Shown here: positions 52,700 to 63,430 of the stretch, in pieces
Numbering within the stretch: position 1 is the stretch's first letter
Layout: each line of letters starts with the position of its first letter
Source: Cycloclasticus sp. symbiont of Poecilosclerida sp. M
GTDB taxonomy: Bacteria; Pseudomonadota; Gammaproteobacteria; Methylococcales; Cycloclasticaceae
DNA: 64,000 nucleotides
NCBI GenBank assembly: GCA_002101225.1
Contig: LWTN01000243.1
Coordinates: 25,093-89,092 of the forward strand
Direction of reading: 5' to 3'
Position numbers and translations under genes: made by a program
The notes under the pieces: generated by a model
What the model was told of the DNA's origin: nothing
Databases searched by the model: none
What the model saw: the letters and a program-made list of their open reading frames with translations, nothing else

Positions 52700-53548
52700 T
52701 TATTTTGTTATCTTCCCAATAACCTGTCCGCGCTGAACGCTTTCACCAGGTATTAGCTTTTTTGCCCACTTAACCTTATCTTTACCAAACAAAAGAACAA
52801 TGGTTGAGCCCATGTTGAAGCGCGCCATTTCCTCGTTCTTTTTGAACTTAAGTTTTTTATCTGTCATCTCCCAGCGGCGTATTTGGTTGTGACGAGGCGG
52901 CGTCACCTCACCGTGCCAAACTGTTTCAATGCTAGATACGAAAATCGCACCGACTATCACCATCGCCATCGGTCCTGCAGGGGTATCGAAGAAGGCAACC
53001 ACGCGTTCATTTCTAGCAAACAACTCGTCAACCGCTCCAACGGTTGTTGGGTTAACACTATATAGGTCACCTGGTACATGAATCATGCTCGTTAACGTGC
53101 CGCCAATAGGAAAGTGGATGCGGTGATAATCTTTGGGTGATAAGTAAATCGTGGTGTAGTGCCCGCCTTCAAATTGCGCATCGTGCTGCTCTGAACCGAG
53201 CAGCGCAGACAAATTAAATGATTTTCCTTTGGCTTGAAATAGCTCGCTGTTAGAAATGACGCCAGCTTGGCTCACGGTTCCATCAACAGGGCAGGCTAGT
53301 GTAGTCCGGCCTTTCTCTAAGGGACGAGCATCGTCACGTAATACACGGGTAAAAAAAGCATTAAAGCTTTCGTAGGCTTCAGGATCCGGTTCTAGCGCCT
53401 CAGACATGTTAACGCGAAAACTTTTAACGAAGCTATTGATGACAAAATTCTTAAACCAGGGCGCTTCTATGCGGGCTAGTTTATGCATCAAGGCGGATAA
53501 GCCGTGTTGCGGTAACAGTTGTTGCAAAATGATGAAGAGTTTATCCAT
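52700..53548 (-). CDS. psd: Phosphatidylserine decarboxylase proenzyme
   Basis: LACPVDGTVSQAG, LSPKDYHRIHFPIGG, FNMGSTIVLLF (GST processing site). ORF track start 53620; M at 53548 avoids overlap. Confidence 0.94.
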   Translation of the reverse strand: MDKLFIILQQLLPQHGLSALMHKLARIEAPWFKNFVINSFVKSFRVNMSEALEPDPEAYESFNAFFTRVLRDDARPLEKGRTTLACPVDGTVSQAGVISNSELFQAKGKSFNLSALLGSEQHDAQFEGGHYTTIYLSPKDYHRIHFPIGGTLTSMIHVPGDLYSVNPTTVGAVDELFARNERVVAFFDTPAGPMAMVIVGAIFVSSIETVWHGEVTPPRHNQIRRWEMTDKKLKFKKNEEMARFNMGSTIVLLFGKDKVKWAKKLIPGESVQRGQVIGKITK

Positions 53549-53552
53549 TTTA

Positions 53553-54734
53553 TTATCCAAAGGTTGCTTTTTGTGCAGCGGGTAGAGCGACGCCCACTCT
53601 AATATTTGCGCCCATATCACTGAGTACGGATTCTAGTGAGGCTAGGCAAAACATAACGTTACGCGCGTTGGCTGAGTGTCCCATTAAACCGATACGCCAT
53701 ACTTTACCAGCCAATGAACCCAAACCGGCGCCAATCTCTAAATCATATTCGTGTAGTAAGCGTTTTCTAACGACAGCTTCGTCAATGCCTTCAGGAATGG
53801 TTACAGCGTTCAACTGGGGTAAACGCGAATTTTCAGGCACAATAAAATTGATACCCATAGCTTCTAAACCGGCTTTTAAGGCGTTGTGTAGACGCGTGTG
53901 ACGCGTCCACGCGTTTTCTAGACCTTCTTCTTGCAACATCAATAATGACTCGTGAAGAGCGTATAGGCTATTAACCGGTGCAGTGTGATGGTACGACCGA
54001 CCGCCGTCACTTCCCCAGTAGCCCATAACGAGGTTTAAATCTAAAAACCAACTTTGCACACGTTCTTTACGTTGTTTGATGCGCTCTTGTGCGCGTTCGC
54101 TAAAGCTAACGGGTGATAAGCCTGGTACACAGGATAAACATTTTTGCGTGCCAGAATAAATCGCATCGATACCCCAGTCGTCAACGCGCAACTCAGAACC
54201 GCCTACGGATGTCACGGCATCCACGAGCGATAAGCAATCGTATTGATGTGCCAAGGCGCAGAGAGTTTTTGCGTCGGAAAGTGCGCCAGTGGATGTTTCA
54301 GCGTGAACAAAGGCCAAGATGCTTGCCTCTGGATGTGCTTTTAGCGCACCTTCCACTTTTTGCGGGTCAACGGCTTTACCCCACTCGTCTTCAACCATAA
54401 TGGCGGTTGCGCCACAACGTTCGACGTTTTCTTTCATACGCCCACCAAACACACCGTTTTGGCAAACAATCACGGTGTCGCCGGCTTCTAATAAGTTGGC
54501 AAAGCAGGTTTCCATGCCCGCAGAACCGGGTGCAGAAACAGGGAAAGTCAGTTGGTTGTCTGTTTGGAATGCGTATTGAAGTAGCGTTTTAACTTCATCC
54601 ATCATCATGCCAAAACTTGGGTCTAAATGACCAATGGTTGGGCGAGCTAAAGCAGAGAGTACGCGCGGGTGTACGTCAGATGGGCCGGGGCCCATCAGGG
54701 TGCGAACAGGTGGGTTAAAGGTTGTGATTGTCAT
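53553..54734 (-). CDS. Alanine--glyoxylate / serine--glyoxylate aminotransferase family protein
   Basis: PLP class V: LMGPGPSDVHPRVL, VDAVTSVGGSELRVDDWGIDAIYSGTQKCLSCVPGLSPVS. Confidence 0.87.
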   Translation of the reverse strand: MTITTFNPPVRTLMGPGPSDVHPRVLSALARPTIGHLDPSFGMMMDEVKTLLQYAFQTDNQLTFPVSAPGSAGMETCFANLLEAGDTVIVCQNGVFGGRMKENVERCGATAIMVEDEWGKAVDPQKVEGALKAHPEASILAFVHAETSTGALSDAKTLCALAHQYDCLSLVDAVTSVGGSELRVDDWGIDAIYSGTQKCLSCVPGLSPVSFSERAQERIKQRKERVQSWFLDLNLVMGYWGSDGGRSYHHTAPVNSLYALHESLLMLQEEGLENAWTRHTRLHNALKAGLEAMGINFIVPENSRLPQLNAVTIPEGIDEAVVRKRLLHEYDLEIGAGLGSLAGKVWRIGLMGHSANARNVMFCLASLESVLSDMGANIRVGVALPAAQKATFG

Positions 54735-54755
54735 CTTCTTTATTATCCTTTGTTT

Positions 54756-57131
54756 TTAACCTTCGATTTTTTGACCAGCCATAAACATCCACGTTTCGAT
54801 CACGGTGTCAGGGTTTAGCGAAACGCTTTCTATACCTTCTTCCATTAACCACTTTGCTAAATCAGGGTGGTCGGATGGGCCTTGGCCACAAATACCAATG
54901 TATTTGTTTTGTTTGCGGCAAGCTTGAATAGCCATAGAGAGTAGCTTTTTAATCGCAGGGTCTCGTTCGTCGAACAAGTGAGCGATGAGCGCGGAATCAC
55001 GGTCAAGCCCAAGTGTTAATTGGGTTAAATCGTTTGAACCGATTGAGAAGCCATCAAAGTACTCTAAGAACTCTTCTGCCATCAATGCGTTAGACGGTAA
55101 CTCACACATCATAATAAGTTTTAAGCCATTTTTACCGCTTTCAATGCCGTTGGCTTTGAGCAGTTCGGTCACTTGTCTGGCTTCATCTAATGTACGAACA
55201 AAAGGAATCATGATCCAGACATTGGTTAAGCCCATCTTATCGCGAACAAATTTAAGTGCTTCACATTCCATATCGAAACAATCGCGGAATGAATCAGAAA
55301 TATAACGTGATGCGCCTCTAAAGCCAATCATTGGGTTTTCTTCTTCCGGCTCGTAACGCTCGCCACCAATTAAGTTAGCGTATTCGTTCGATTTGAAATC
55401 GGACAGTCGAACAATAACCGACTTAGGTGAAAACGCCGCCGCAATGGTTGAAACGCCTTCTACTAAACGCTTAATGTAGTAGTCTTTTGGGCTGCCATAG
55501 CATGAGATGCGTTTGCTAATGGTGTCCTGTAAGTTAGACGGTAACTTGTCAAACTCCAATAATGCTTTAGGGTGAATACCAATCATACGGTTGATGATGA
55601 ACTCTAAACGTGCCAAGCCAACGCCTTCGTGCGGTAATGCGGCAAAGTCGAATGCACGGTCAGGGTTACCGACGTTCATCATCACTTTAACAGGAATTTC
55701 TGGCATTGAATCCAAGTTGATTTTATCAATTTTGAAATCAAGCAAACCTTCGTAAATAAAGCCAGTGTCGCCTTCGGCACATGACACGGTTACTTCTTGA
55801 TCTTGCGTGATATGGTCGGTTGCATCGCCACAACCCACAACAGCAGGAATGCCGAGTTCACGAGCAATAATCGCAGCGTGGCATGTTCTGCCGCCACGGT
55901 TAGTAACGATAGCTGAAGCACGCTTCATGATGGGTTCCCAATCTGGATCGGTCATATCGGTAACCAGTACGTCGCCTTCTTGAACTTGGTCCATCTGAGC
56001 GATGCTGTCGATAACACGCGCAGGGCCTGAACCAATTTTTTGCCCAATACTACGGCCTTCAACCAATACACTGGCTGTTTCATTTAATGAATAACGCTCA
56101 ATTTCTTTACCAGCGCGGCTTTGTACCGTTTCTGGACGCGCTTGAACGATGTAAAGCTGGCCATCTAAGCCATCTTTTGCCCACTCGATATCCATCGGGC
56201 GCTGGTAGTGTTTTTCAATGGTAATGGCGATTGCAGATAGCTTTTCAACCTCGGCATCGGTTAATGAATACACCACGCGTGTAGTCGGGTCGGTATCAAT
56301 AACTTTAACGGGGTCTTTGGAGGAAGTATCATCGTTGTAAACCATTTTGATGAGTTTACTGCCTAGATTGCGTCGTAGAATGGCTGGTCTGCCTGCTTCA
56401 AGTGTTGGTTTATGTACGTAAAATTCATCGGGGTTTACTGCGCCTTGCACTACCATTTCGCCCAAGCCATAGCTGGATGTAATGAATACGGCATCGCGGA
56501 AACCTGATTCTGTATCGAGGGTAAACATAACGCCAGATGCGCTAATGTCGCTGCGTACCATGCGTTGTATACCCGCAGAAAGCGCCACGCCGCTATGTTC
56601 AAAGCCTTGGTGTACACGGTAAGAAATAGCGCGGTCGTTAAATAACGAGGCGAAGACTTCTTTAATTGAAAGCATAATGCTATCGATACCGTCGACGTTC
56701 AAGAAGGTTTCTTGTTGCCCAGCAAAAGATGCGTCGGGTAAGTCTTCCGCAGTAGCTGAGGAGCGCACAGCAACGGAAAACTCGCTTTTTGCATCTGCCT
56801 GCATTTTTGCATAAGCCGATTCAATAGCGTTAGTTAGCTCTGGTTGAAACGGCGTGTCGATAACCGATTGCCTAATTTCTTTACCCGCCGCGGCGAGGGC
56901 GTTTACATCGTCAACGTCTATCGCATCCAGCTTTTCGTTAATGCGGTCGTCTATCCCGCTTTGTGATAAAAAATCACGAAAGGCTTTAGCGGTTGTTGCA
57001 AAGCCGCCTGGAACATCGACACCCACAGAGGCTAAGTTGCTAATCATCTCGCCAAGAGAAGCATTTTTGCCGCCTACATGTTCAACGTCATCCATACCCG
57101 TTGAATCTAGCCAAACTACGTATTCTTCCAA
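54756..57131 (-). CDS. ppsA: Phosphoenolpyruvate synthase
   Basis: [15 protein letters not shown], phospho-His motif [41 protein letters not shown]; 791 aa. Confidence 0.97.
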   Translation of the reverse strand: MEEYVVWLDSTGMDDVEHVGGKNASLGEMISNLASVGVDVPGGFATTAKAFRDFLSQSGIDDRINEKLDAIDVDDVNALAAAGKEIRQSVIDTPFQPELTNAIESAYAKMQADAKSEFSVAVRSSATAEDLPDASFAGQQETFLNVDGIDSIMLSIKEVFASLFNDRAISYRVHQGFEHSGVALSAGIQRMVRSDISASGVMFTLDTESGFRDAVFITSSYGLGEMVVQGAVNPDEFYVHKPTLEAGRPAILRRNLGSKLIKMVYNDDTSSKDPVKVIDTDPTTRVVYSLTDAEVEKLSAIAITIEKHYQRPMDIEWAKDGLDGQLYIVQARPETVQSRAGKEIERYSLNETASVLVEGRSIGQKIGSGPARVIDSIAQMDQVQEGDVLVTDMTDPDWEPIMKRASAIVTNRGGRTCHAAIIARELGIPAVVGCGDATDHITQDQEVTVSCAEGDTGFIYEGLLDFKIDKINLDSMPEIPVKVMMNVGNPDRAFDFAALPHEGVGLARLEFIINRMIGIHPKALLEFDKLPSNLQDTISKRISCYGSPKDYYIKRLVEGVSTIAAAFSPKSVIVRLSDFKSNEYANLIGGERYEPEEENPMIGFRGASRYISDSFRDCFDMECEALKFVRDKMGLTNVWIMIPFVRTLDEARQVTELLKANGIESGKNGLKLIMMCELPSNALMAEEFLEYFDGFSIGSNDLTQLTLGLDRDSALIAHLFDERDPAIKKLLSMAIQACRKQNKYIGICGQGPSDHPDLAKWLMEEGIESVSLNPDTVIETWMFMAGQKIEG

Positions 57132-57196
57132 CTCGTTATCCTCTGTATAGTTTAAAATTAATTCACCATTTTACCAAAATAACTCACTTACATAAA

Positions 57197-58018
57197 ATGA
57201 AAAATAGAACAATCTTTTTTGTCTCCGATAGAACAGCGATAACGTCCGAAACTTTAGGTAACAGCCTTTTGACACAGTTTGCTGGAGTGGAGCGAGAACG
57301 ACACGTGATTCCATTTGTTGATACCGAAGCGCGGGCAACAGCATTGAAGGAAAGAATCAATAGTTCTTATGTCGTTAACGAGGGTAGACCACTTGTATTT
57401 AGTACGTTCACTAATGATGATTTGCGTGAAATTGTCGCCGAAAGCGACTGCATTTTTTATGATTTATTTAATGATTATATTTCCAGAATGGAGAATGATC
57501 TTCGACAAGAATCATCGCACGAGGTAGGCAAAAGCCACGGTTTAGTGGATAAGAACTCGTATGAATCACGCATTCGCGCGGTTAATTATGCTTTAGTAAA
57601 TGACGATGGAGCACGTTTGGATCACTACCAACAAGCGGATGTGATTTTGGTGGGCGTATCGCGTACGGGTAAAACGCCAACCTCGTTATTTCTAGCGCTT
57701 CAATACGGTATTTTCACAGCGAACTTTCCGATTACAGATAGTGACTTGGATAATTGTAGTTTGCCGCGCGCTTTAAAAGCCTACAAAAAAAAGTTGTTCG
57801 GCTTAACAATTGGTGCTGAACAGCTCAGCCGTATTCGAGAAGAGCGTCGACCGGGCAGCCCTTATGCAACGTTACGAACTTGTCAGCGTGAAGTGTCACA
57901 AGTTGAAGAATTGTTTCAATTAGAAAATATTCCCTTCCTAAATGTAACGTCGATTTCGATTGAAGAAATTGCAGCGCAAATACGCTTAACTAGAGAGCTC
58001 GATACAAAGCAATTTTAG
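57197..58018 (+). CDS. ppsR: PEP synthase regulatory kinase/pyrophosphorylase
   Basis: FFVSDRTAITSETLGNSLLTQF, P-loop GVSRTGKTPTSLFLA; divergent from ppsA. Start likely 57197. Confidence 0.94.
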   Translation: MKNRTIFFVSDRTAITSETLGNSLLTQFAGVERERHVIPFVDTEARATALKERINSSYVVNEGRPLVFSTFTNDDLREIVAESDCIFYDLFNDYISRMENDLRQESSHEVGKSHGLVDKNSYESRIRAVNYALVNDDGARLDHYQQADVILVGVSRTGKTPTSLFLALQYGIFTANFPITDSDLDNCSLPRALKAYKKKLFGLTIGAEQLSRIREERRPGSPYATLRTCQREVSQVEELFQLENIPFLNVTSISIEEIAAQIRLTRELDTKQF

Positions 58019-58140
58019 ACTTGAACGTGGTGGGTATTTACGGGTCTTACGTGGAACGAAAGATTTAACCTTGCCAGTTTAATGATTAACTCTTATCATC
58101 ACGCGCTTTAAAATGACGTATTTGGCCTAGGAGTTTTCAA

Positions 58141-60978
58141 TTGGAACAAAATGTTTTTCAACCAGGTCAGCGCTGGATCAGCCATTTCGAAACCGAGTTA
58201 GGTCTAGGTTCAGTTGAAAAAATTGAAGGCCGACAGGTCACTGTTTTTTTCCCTGCCGTTGATGACGAGCGCGTTTACGCGCTTGATAATGCGCCACTAA
58301 GCCGTGTTATTTACGACGTTACAGACACGATACGAAATACCGAAGGGGATCAGATGCAGGTCGTGCAGGTGCAAGACCATAACGGTTGCGTCATTTATTT
58401 ATGTCGTGATGAGCAAGAAAACGAAGTGGTTTTGCACGAGCTCGATATCGACGCGCTCGGTATTTTCAATAAACCGCAAGGGCGTCTGTTTACTGGACAG
58501 GTGGATAAAAATAAACTTTTTGAGCTTCGCATTGCTACCTTAGACCACCAACGCAAACTCGACCAGTTTGCTTATTTTGGATTGTCGGGGCCTCGTGTGC
58601 AGGTGCTACCGCATCAATTTTATATAGCGGACCAAGTTACTAAACGCCAAGCGCCACGCGTGTTGCTTGCTGATGAGGTGGGTTTGGGTAAAACCATAGA
58701 GGCCGGTTTAATTCTACACCAGCAGTTATTAACCGGTTCTGTTGAACGCGTGTTGATTGTCGTTCCTGATGCCTTAATCCATCAGTGGCTCGTCGAATTA
58801 CTGCGTCGCTTCAATTTATCCTTCACCATTTTGGACCACGAGCGCTGTGATGCGATTCGTGCAGAAGGTGATATTAATCCATTTGAAACAGCTCAACTGG
58901 TGTTGTGCCAAGAGTCTTTTTTAACTCAGCAAGTCGAATTTCATGAATTGGCAAGCGAGGCGAGATGGGACCTGTTGATTGTTGATGAGGCGCATCACCT
59001 TTATTGGAGCGAAGATCATGTGAGTGCTGAGTATCAATGTGTTGAAACGCTGGCACGACAAATCAAAGGTTTATTGCTATTAACGGCAACGCCTGAGCAA
59101 CTCGGTGTTGCGAGCCATTTTGCACGATTACGCTTGTTGGATCCAGATCGCTATTATGACTTGAAGGTTTTTCGTGGTGAGCAGGCAGGTTATCAGGCGG
59201 TTAATGGTTTGATTAAACAAATTATGGCGGCTGATTCTATGCAAGAACTTTGTGATGATGAAGCTCTTAAAGAAACATTAGACGAGCGCCTTGGAACAGA
59301 TTTTCTTCAAGCGGAAGACGTCTCAATTGACGCAGTTGTTAGTGCATTACTAGACCGTTACGGAACGGGCCGAGTGCTCTATCGCAACACACGCGATACG
59401 GTTGAAGGCTTCTCTGACCGTCAACTACATACCTACCCATTAACGGTAGCTGAGAATGAAGATGCGGGTGATGTATTGGATGTGCAGGTTTCGTTACACC
59501 CAGAATTACAAGCGGGTGATGGCTGGGCGGAACATGACCCACGCGTCAAATGGTTGTGCGATTGGCTAGCAGAGCATAAGGGTAAAAAAGTTCTGTTGAT
59601 CTGCGCGTTGCAGAAAACGGCTGAGCAATTACACGAGTTTTTGAAACTTAAAAGTGTTTTTAAATCAGCAGTTTTTCATGAGGAAATGAGTTTAATTGAG
59701 CGAGATAGGGCAGCCGCTTATTTCGCAGGTGATGAAGAGGGCGCGCAAATATTAGTGTGTTCCGAAATTGGCAGTGAAGGGCGTAACTTCCAGTTTTCTC
59801 ACCACCTCGTTTTATTTGATTTGCCGCTTAACCCAGATTTATTGGAGCAGCGTATTGGGCGACTAGACCGCATTGGGCAAACGGACACCGTTAATTTGCA
59901 CGTGCCGTTTATTGAAAATTCGCCGCAACATCGGTTATTACGATGGTTTGACGAAGGCCTCAATGCCTTTTCTCACGTGTGTTCAACCGGACATTTTGTG
60001 TATTCATCAGTAAAAATAGAGCTTAAGCCAGCTCTTGTACGGCTGGCTAACGATGAGGCATTTGAGAAGTTAATAGCCCACACGCGTCAATTAGCCGAAG
60101 CCAGTTTGCAAGAGATGCGTGACGGACGTGACTTAATGTTGGAGCTCAATTCGTGTCGTAAGGACGAAGCGCAGAAAATTGTAGATGAAGTCGTGTTGTC
60201 TTCCAGTCACCTTGAGCTATCTAAATATATGGAGCAAGTGTTTGAGCAATATGGGGTGGAGCAGCAATACCATAGCGAAGATTGCGTGGTGATAAAACCC
60301 ACCGACCATATGCAAAAAGAACGTTTCCCTGGATTAGGTGAAGACGGGCTTACGGCCACTTATAATCGCAAAGTGGCGTTATCTCGAGAGGATTTTCACT
60401 TTCTAACGTGGGAACACCCAATGGTCGTTGGCGCGATGGATCAAATCATCAACAGTGAATTTGGTAACGCTACGTTTAATACGATTAAGTTGTCGCCTGT
60501 GCCCGCTGGAACGCTCATATTAGAAGCTATTTATACAGTGCATTGCCCTGCGCCTAGACGGTTGCAACTACAACGTTATTTGCCGCACACGGTACAACGG
60601 ATTGTTGTGGGTAGTAATGGCTTGGATATGACGAAAATAGCAAAAGCGGAGCATATTAGTGCGCGCTTGACGCGGGTTAAGAAAGGCGTGGCGCAAAACA
60701 TTATTCAGCACGGTAAAGAATCTATCAAATCGCTGATTGAACGCTCAGAAGAATTGGTTAAGCCGTATCAAGAAGCGCTAATAGAAGAGACCGTAAGCAC
60801 GATGCAGCAGCAAGAAGACGATAAGCTGAACCGCCTTAAGGCGATGGCAAAAGTGAATCCGAATATCCGTGAAGACGAAATTCAATTGCAGCAGAAAATG
60901 AAAGAGCAGTTGTTAACCCATTTAAAACGAGCGGTATTTAAACTCGATGCAATTCGGGTGTCGCTCGTGAGTGATTAG
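58141..60978 (+). CDS. rapA: RNA polymerase-associated ATPase RapA
   Basis: SWI2/SNF2 motifs LLADEVGLGKTIEAGLI, VDEAHHL, EQRIGRLDRIGQ; 945 aa. Confidence 0.96.
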   Translation: MEQNVFQPGQRWISHFETELGLGSVEKIEGRQVTVFFPAVDDERVYALDNAPLSRVIYDVTDTIRNTEGDQMQVVQVQDHNGCVIYLCRDEQENEVVLHELDIDALGIFNKPQGRLFTGQVDKNKLFELRIATLDHQRKLDQFAYFGLSGPRVQVLPHQFYIADQVTKRQAPRVLLADEVGLGKTIEAGLILHQQLLTGSVERVLIVVPDALIHQWLVELLRRFNLSFTILDHERCDAIRAEGDINPFETAQLVLCQESFLTQQVEFHELASEARWDLLIVDEAHHLYWSEDHVSAEYQCVETLARQIKGLLLLTATPEQLGVASHFARLRLLDPDRYYDLKVFRGEQAGYQAVNGLIKQIMAADSMQELCDDEALKETLDERLGTDFLQAEDVSIDAVVSALLDRYGTGRVLYRNTRDTVEGFSDRQLHTYPLTVAENEDAGDVLDVQVSLHPELQAGDGWAEHDPRVKWLCDWLAEHKGKKVLLICALQKTAEQLHEFLKLKSVFKSAVFHEEMSLIERDRAAAYFAGDEEGAQILVCSEIGSEGRNFQFSHHLVLFDLPLNPDLLEQRIGRLDRIGQTDTVNLHVPFIENSPQHRLLRWFDEGLNAFSHVCSTGHFVYSSVKIELKPALVRLANDEAFEKLIAHTRQLAEASLQEMRDGRDLMLELNSCRKDEAQKIVDEVVLSSSHLELSKYMEQVFEQYGVEQQYHSEDCVVIKPTDHMQKERFPGLGEDGLTATYNRKVALSREDFHFLTWEHPMVVGAMDQIINSEFGNATFNTIKLSPVPAGTLILEAIYTVHCPAPRRLQLQRYLPHTVQRIVVGSNGLDMTKIAKAEHISARLTRVKKGVAQNIIQHGKESIKSLIERSEELVKPYQEALIEETVSTMQQQEDDKLNRLKAMAKVNPNIREDEIQLQQKMKEQLLTHLKRAVFKLDAIRVSLVSD

Positions 60979-60981
60979 TCC

Positions 60982-61758
60982 TTAGGCGGCTTGTTTTCTA
61001 AGAAACACCCAGTCGCTATCGGTCGATTGTTCGGCTGAGAAAACATAGCCGTTGGTATCGAAGGCTTTGATATCTTCAGGGTTTTCTATGCGGTTTTTAA
61101 TAATATAAGCCGACATCATGCCGCGCGCTTTTTTTGCGTAAAAACTGATGACTTTATACTTGTCGTTTTTCCAGTCTTTAAATACGGGTGTAATCACGCC
61201 TGCTTTCAGATGCCTAGCTTTAATTGACTTAAAGTATTCATTCGACGCGAGGTTAATGAGCACGGGGCTTTCTTGGCTAGCCATTTCCTCATTGATTTTG
61301 TCGGTAATCTTATGGCCCCAAAATTCGTATAGATTCTTGCCGCGCTGGTTATTGAAGCGCGAGCCCATTTCCAGTCGGTAGGGTTGAATTAAGTCCAAAG
61401 GGTTTAGCAAGCCGTATAAGCCAGACAGTATGCGTAAGTGTTCATTTGCCCAGCCCAAGTCTTTTTCGGACAAGGAGTCGGCGGATAAACCCTCATACAC
61501 ATCGCCTTTAAATGCGAGTAACGCTTGCTTGCTGTTTTCGGGAGTGAAAGGTAATTGCCATTCAATAAATCGGTTGCTGTTTAAAACGGCTAGTTTTTCA
61601 CTGATGCTCATAAGTGAAGAGATATCGGCGGGCGAGAGCAGCTTTAACTGTTCAATAAGCTCTTCAGACTCTTTAAGAAACGCAGGCTGTGTGGACAAAG
61701 CCGTTTTAGCAGGGGTCTCAAAGTCTAGTGTTTTGGCGGGCGATATGACAAGCAGCAT
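60982..61758 (-). CDS. yaaA: Peroxide stress protein YaaA
   Basis: [16 protein letters not shown]...FKGDVYEGL...[19 protein letters not shown]. Confidence 0.95.
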   Translation of the reverse strand: MLLVISPAKTLDFETPAKTALSTQPAFLKESEELIEQLKLLSPADISSLMSISEKLAVLNSNRFIEWQLPFTPENSKQALLAFKGDVYEGLSADSLSEKDLGWANEHLRILSGLYGLLNPLDLIQPYRLEMGSRFNNQRGKNLYEFWGHKITDKINEEMASQESPVLINLASNEYFKSIKARHLKAGVITPVFKDWKNDKYKVISFYAKKARGMMSAYIIKNRIENPEDIKAFDTNGYVFSAEQSTDSDWVFLRKQAA

Positions 61759-61905
61759 GATGAATTCGTTTGTTTGGTTAGATTTTATTATACGATTTTA
61801 TTAAGACGATAGCTAAACAACTGTTTTTTCGAGTAACGTATTTAGTAGGGTGATTGAGCGCGCCAAGCGATATAATTCAGTTCTCTTAATAAAGATGGTT
61901 GGCTT

Positions 61906-62403
61906 GTGACGAATAACGATATTTTACGACGTGTACGCTTTATTTTTGATTTTAATGACGCGAAGGTGATAGGTGTTTTTGCTCAAGCTGATTGTCAGGT
62001 AACGCGTGAGGACGTGAGTAGTTGGTTAAAGAAAGATGAAGATCCAGACTATAAAAGTTGTTCAGATAGTCAAATAGCAACCTTCTTAAACGGCCTTATT
62101 AATGATAAGCGTGGAAAAAAAGAAGGCGCACAGCCCGAGCCGGAAAAGAAAATAAATAACAATATTGTTCTTAGGAAACTAAAAATCGCCTTAAATTTAC
62201 ATAACGATGAATTGTTACGATTGATGAAAGACGGTGGGCTTAATATTAGTAGCCATGAGCTCAGCGCTTTTTTCCGAAGAATAGGGCATAAGCACTACCG
62301 TGTATGTAAAGACCAAGTGCTACGCAATTTTTTACGCGGTTTGCAGTATCGGCATCGGCCTGAAACGAAAAGAGACGAAATCGATAATGAAGGCGGCACT
62401 TAA
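61906..62403 (+). CDS. DUF1456 family protein (YehS-like)
   Basis: TNNDILRRVRFIFDFND...and NNIVLRKLKIALNLHNDELLRLMKDGGLNIS internal duplication typical of DUF1456. Confidence 0.9.
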   Translation: MTNNDILRRVRFIFDFNDAKVIGVFAQADCQVTREDVSSWLKKDEDPDYKSCSDSQIATFLNGLINDKRGKKEGAQPEPEKKINNNIVLRKLKIALNLHNDELLRLMKDGGLNISSHELSAFFRRIGHKHYRVCKDQVLRNFLRGLQYRHRPETKRDEIDNEGGT

Positions 62404-62559
62404 GAAATAATTGTTTGAATATTAGACGAGCGATGCTTGATAAAATGCTTTTTCCTTCAAGTCGCTTATCGTACATGTATGCGTTTATAAAGGCTTTCTA
62501 AAGCTTTGTTTGTCACTGAAATATTGAATTTTGGCTCTAAAGTCTAAAAATGGAGAGTA

Positions 62560-62588
62560 TTGACAAAACGGTCAATTTTATCTATATT
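62560..62588 (+). promoter_or_regulatory. Sigma70-type promoter upstream of phaB with embedded inverted repeat
   Basis: TTGACA (62560-62565), 17-nt spacer, TATATT (62583-62588); ATTGAC-aaaacg-GTCAAT spans the -35. Confidence 0.75.
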
Positions 62589-62637
62589 GCACTGCATTAT
62601 AAATTTAATTTCAATCATACTTACATAAAGGAAAGAA

Positions 62638-63384
62638 ATGTCTCAAACAGTTGCTTTAGTTACGGGTGGTCTAGGTGGGATCGGTACCGAAATTTCTAGA
62701 AAATTAGTTGAACAGGGTTACTTAGTTGTAGCTACCACGTTTAACAAAGAAATTGAAAAGGCCGATGAATGGCAGCTAGTACAAAAAGAAGCGGGTTTTG
62801 ATTTGTTGGTTGAAGAAGCCGACGTAACCAGTTTTGAAGCCTGCGCTGACATGGTTGGCCGTATTGAAAAGAACGTTGGACCGATTGAAGTTCTTGTTAA
62901 CTGCGCGGGCATTACACGCGATTCATTTTTGAAAAATATGGATGAACCGATGTGGGACGCTGTTTTGTCGACAAATTTAGACGGCGTGTTCAATATGACA
63001 AAAAACGTGTTGGATTTCATGTTAACCAGAACACATGGTCGTATTATCAATATTTCGTCTGTAAATGGTCAGCGTGGTCAGTTTGGGCAAACCAACTACT
63101 CTGCTGCTAAAGCGGGTATGCATGGTTTTACTATGGCTTTATCTCAAGAAGTTGCGCGTAAAGGCATCACGGTAAATTCGATTAGCCCAGGCTACATTGC
63201 TACCCAAATGGTTATGAAGATTGATGAAGAGATTCGAAATGACCTAGTCGCTCAGATTCCTATGCAGCGTATGGGTGAGCCAGCGGAAATTGCGAATGTT
63301 GTAAATTTCCTCGCATCAAGCGATGCGGGATATATTACGGGTGCCAATATCCCTGTAAACGGAGGCTTGTTTACTAGCTTTTAA
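62638..63384 (+). CDS. phaB: Acetoacetyl-CoA reductase (SDR)
   Basis: ALVTGGLGGIGTEISRKL, NCAGITRDSFLKNM, YSAAKAGMHGF, PGYIATQMV. Confidence 0.92.
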   Translation: MSQTVALVTGGLGGIGTEISRKLVEQGYLVVATTFNKEIEKADEWQLVQKEAGFDLLVEEADVTSFEACADMVGRIEKNVGPIEVLVNCAGITRDSFLKNMDEPMWDAVLSTNLDGVFNMTKNVLDFMLTRTHGRIINISSVNGQRGQFGQTNYSAAKAGMHGFTMALSQEVARKGITVNSISPGYIATQMVMKIDEEIRNDLVAQIPMQRMGEPAEIANVVNFLASSDAGYITGANIPVNGGLFTSF

Positions 63385-63430
63385 GCTAGACAAGTTACAT
63401 GAATAAAACGAATACTGTACGGAGAATGCT

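Noticed and set aside
53549-53620. psd overlapping the aminotransferase gene
   Set aside because: Disappears if psd starts at the internal Met (53548), which matches the usual Psd N-terminus better.
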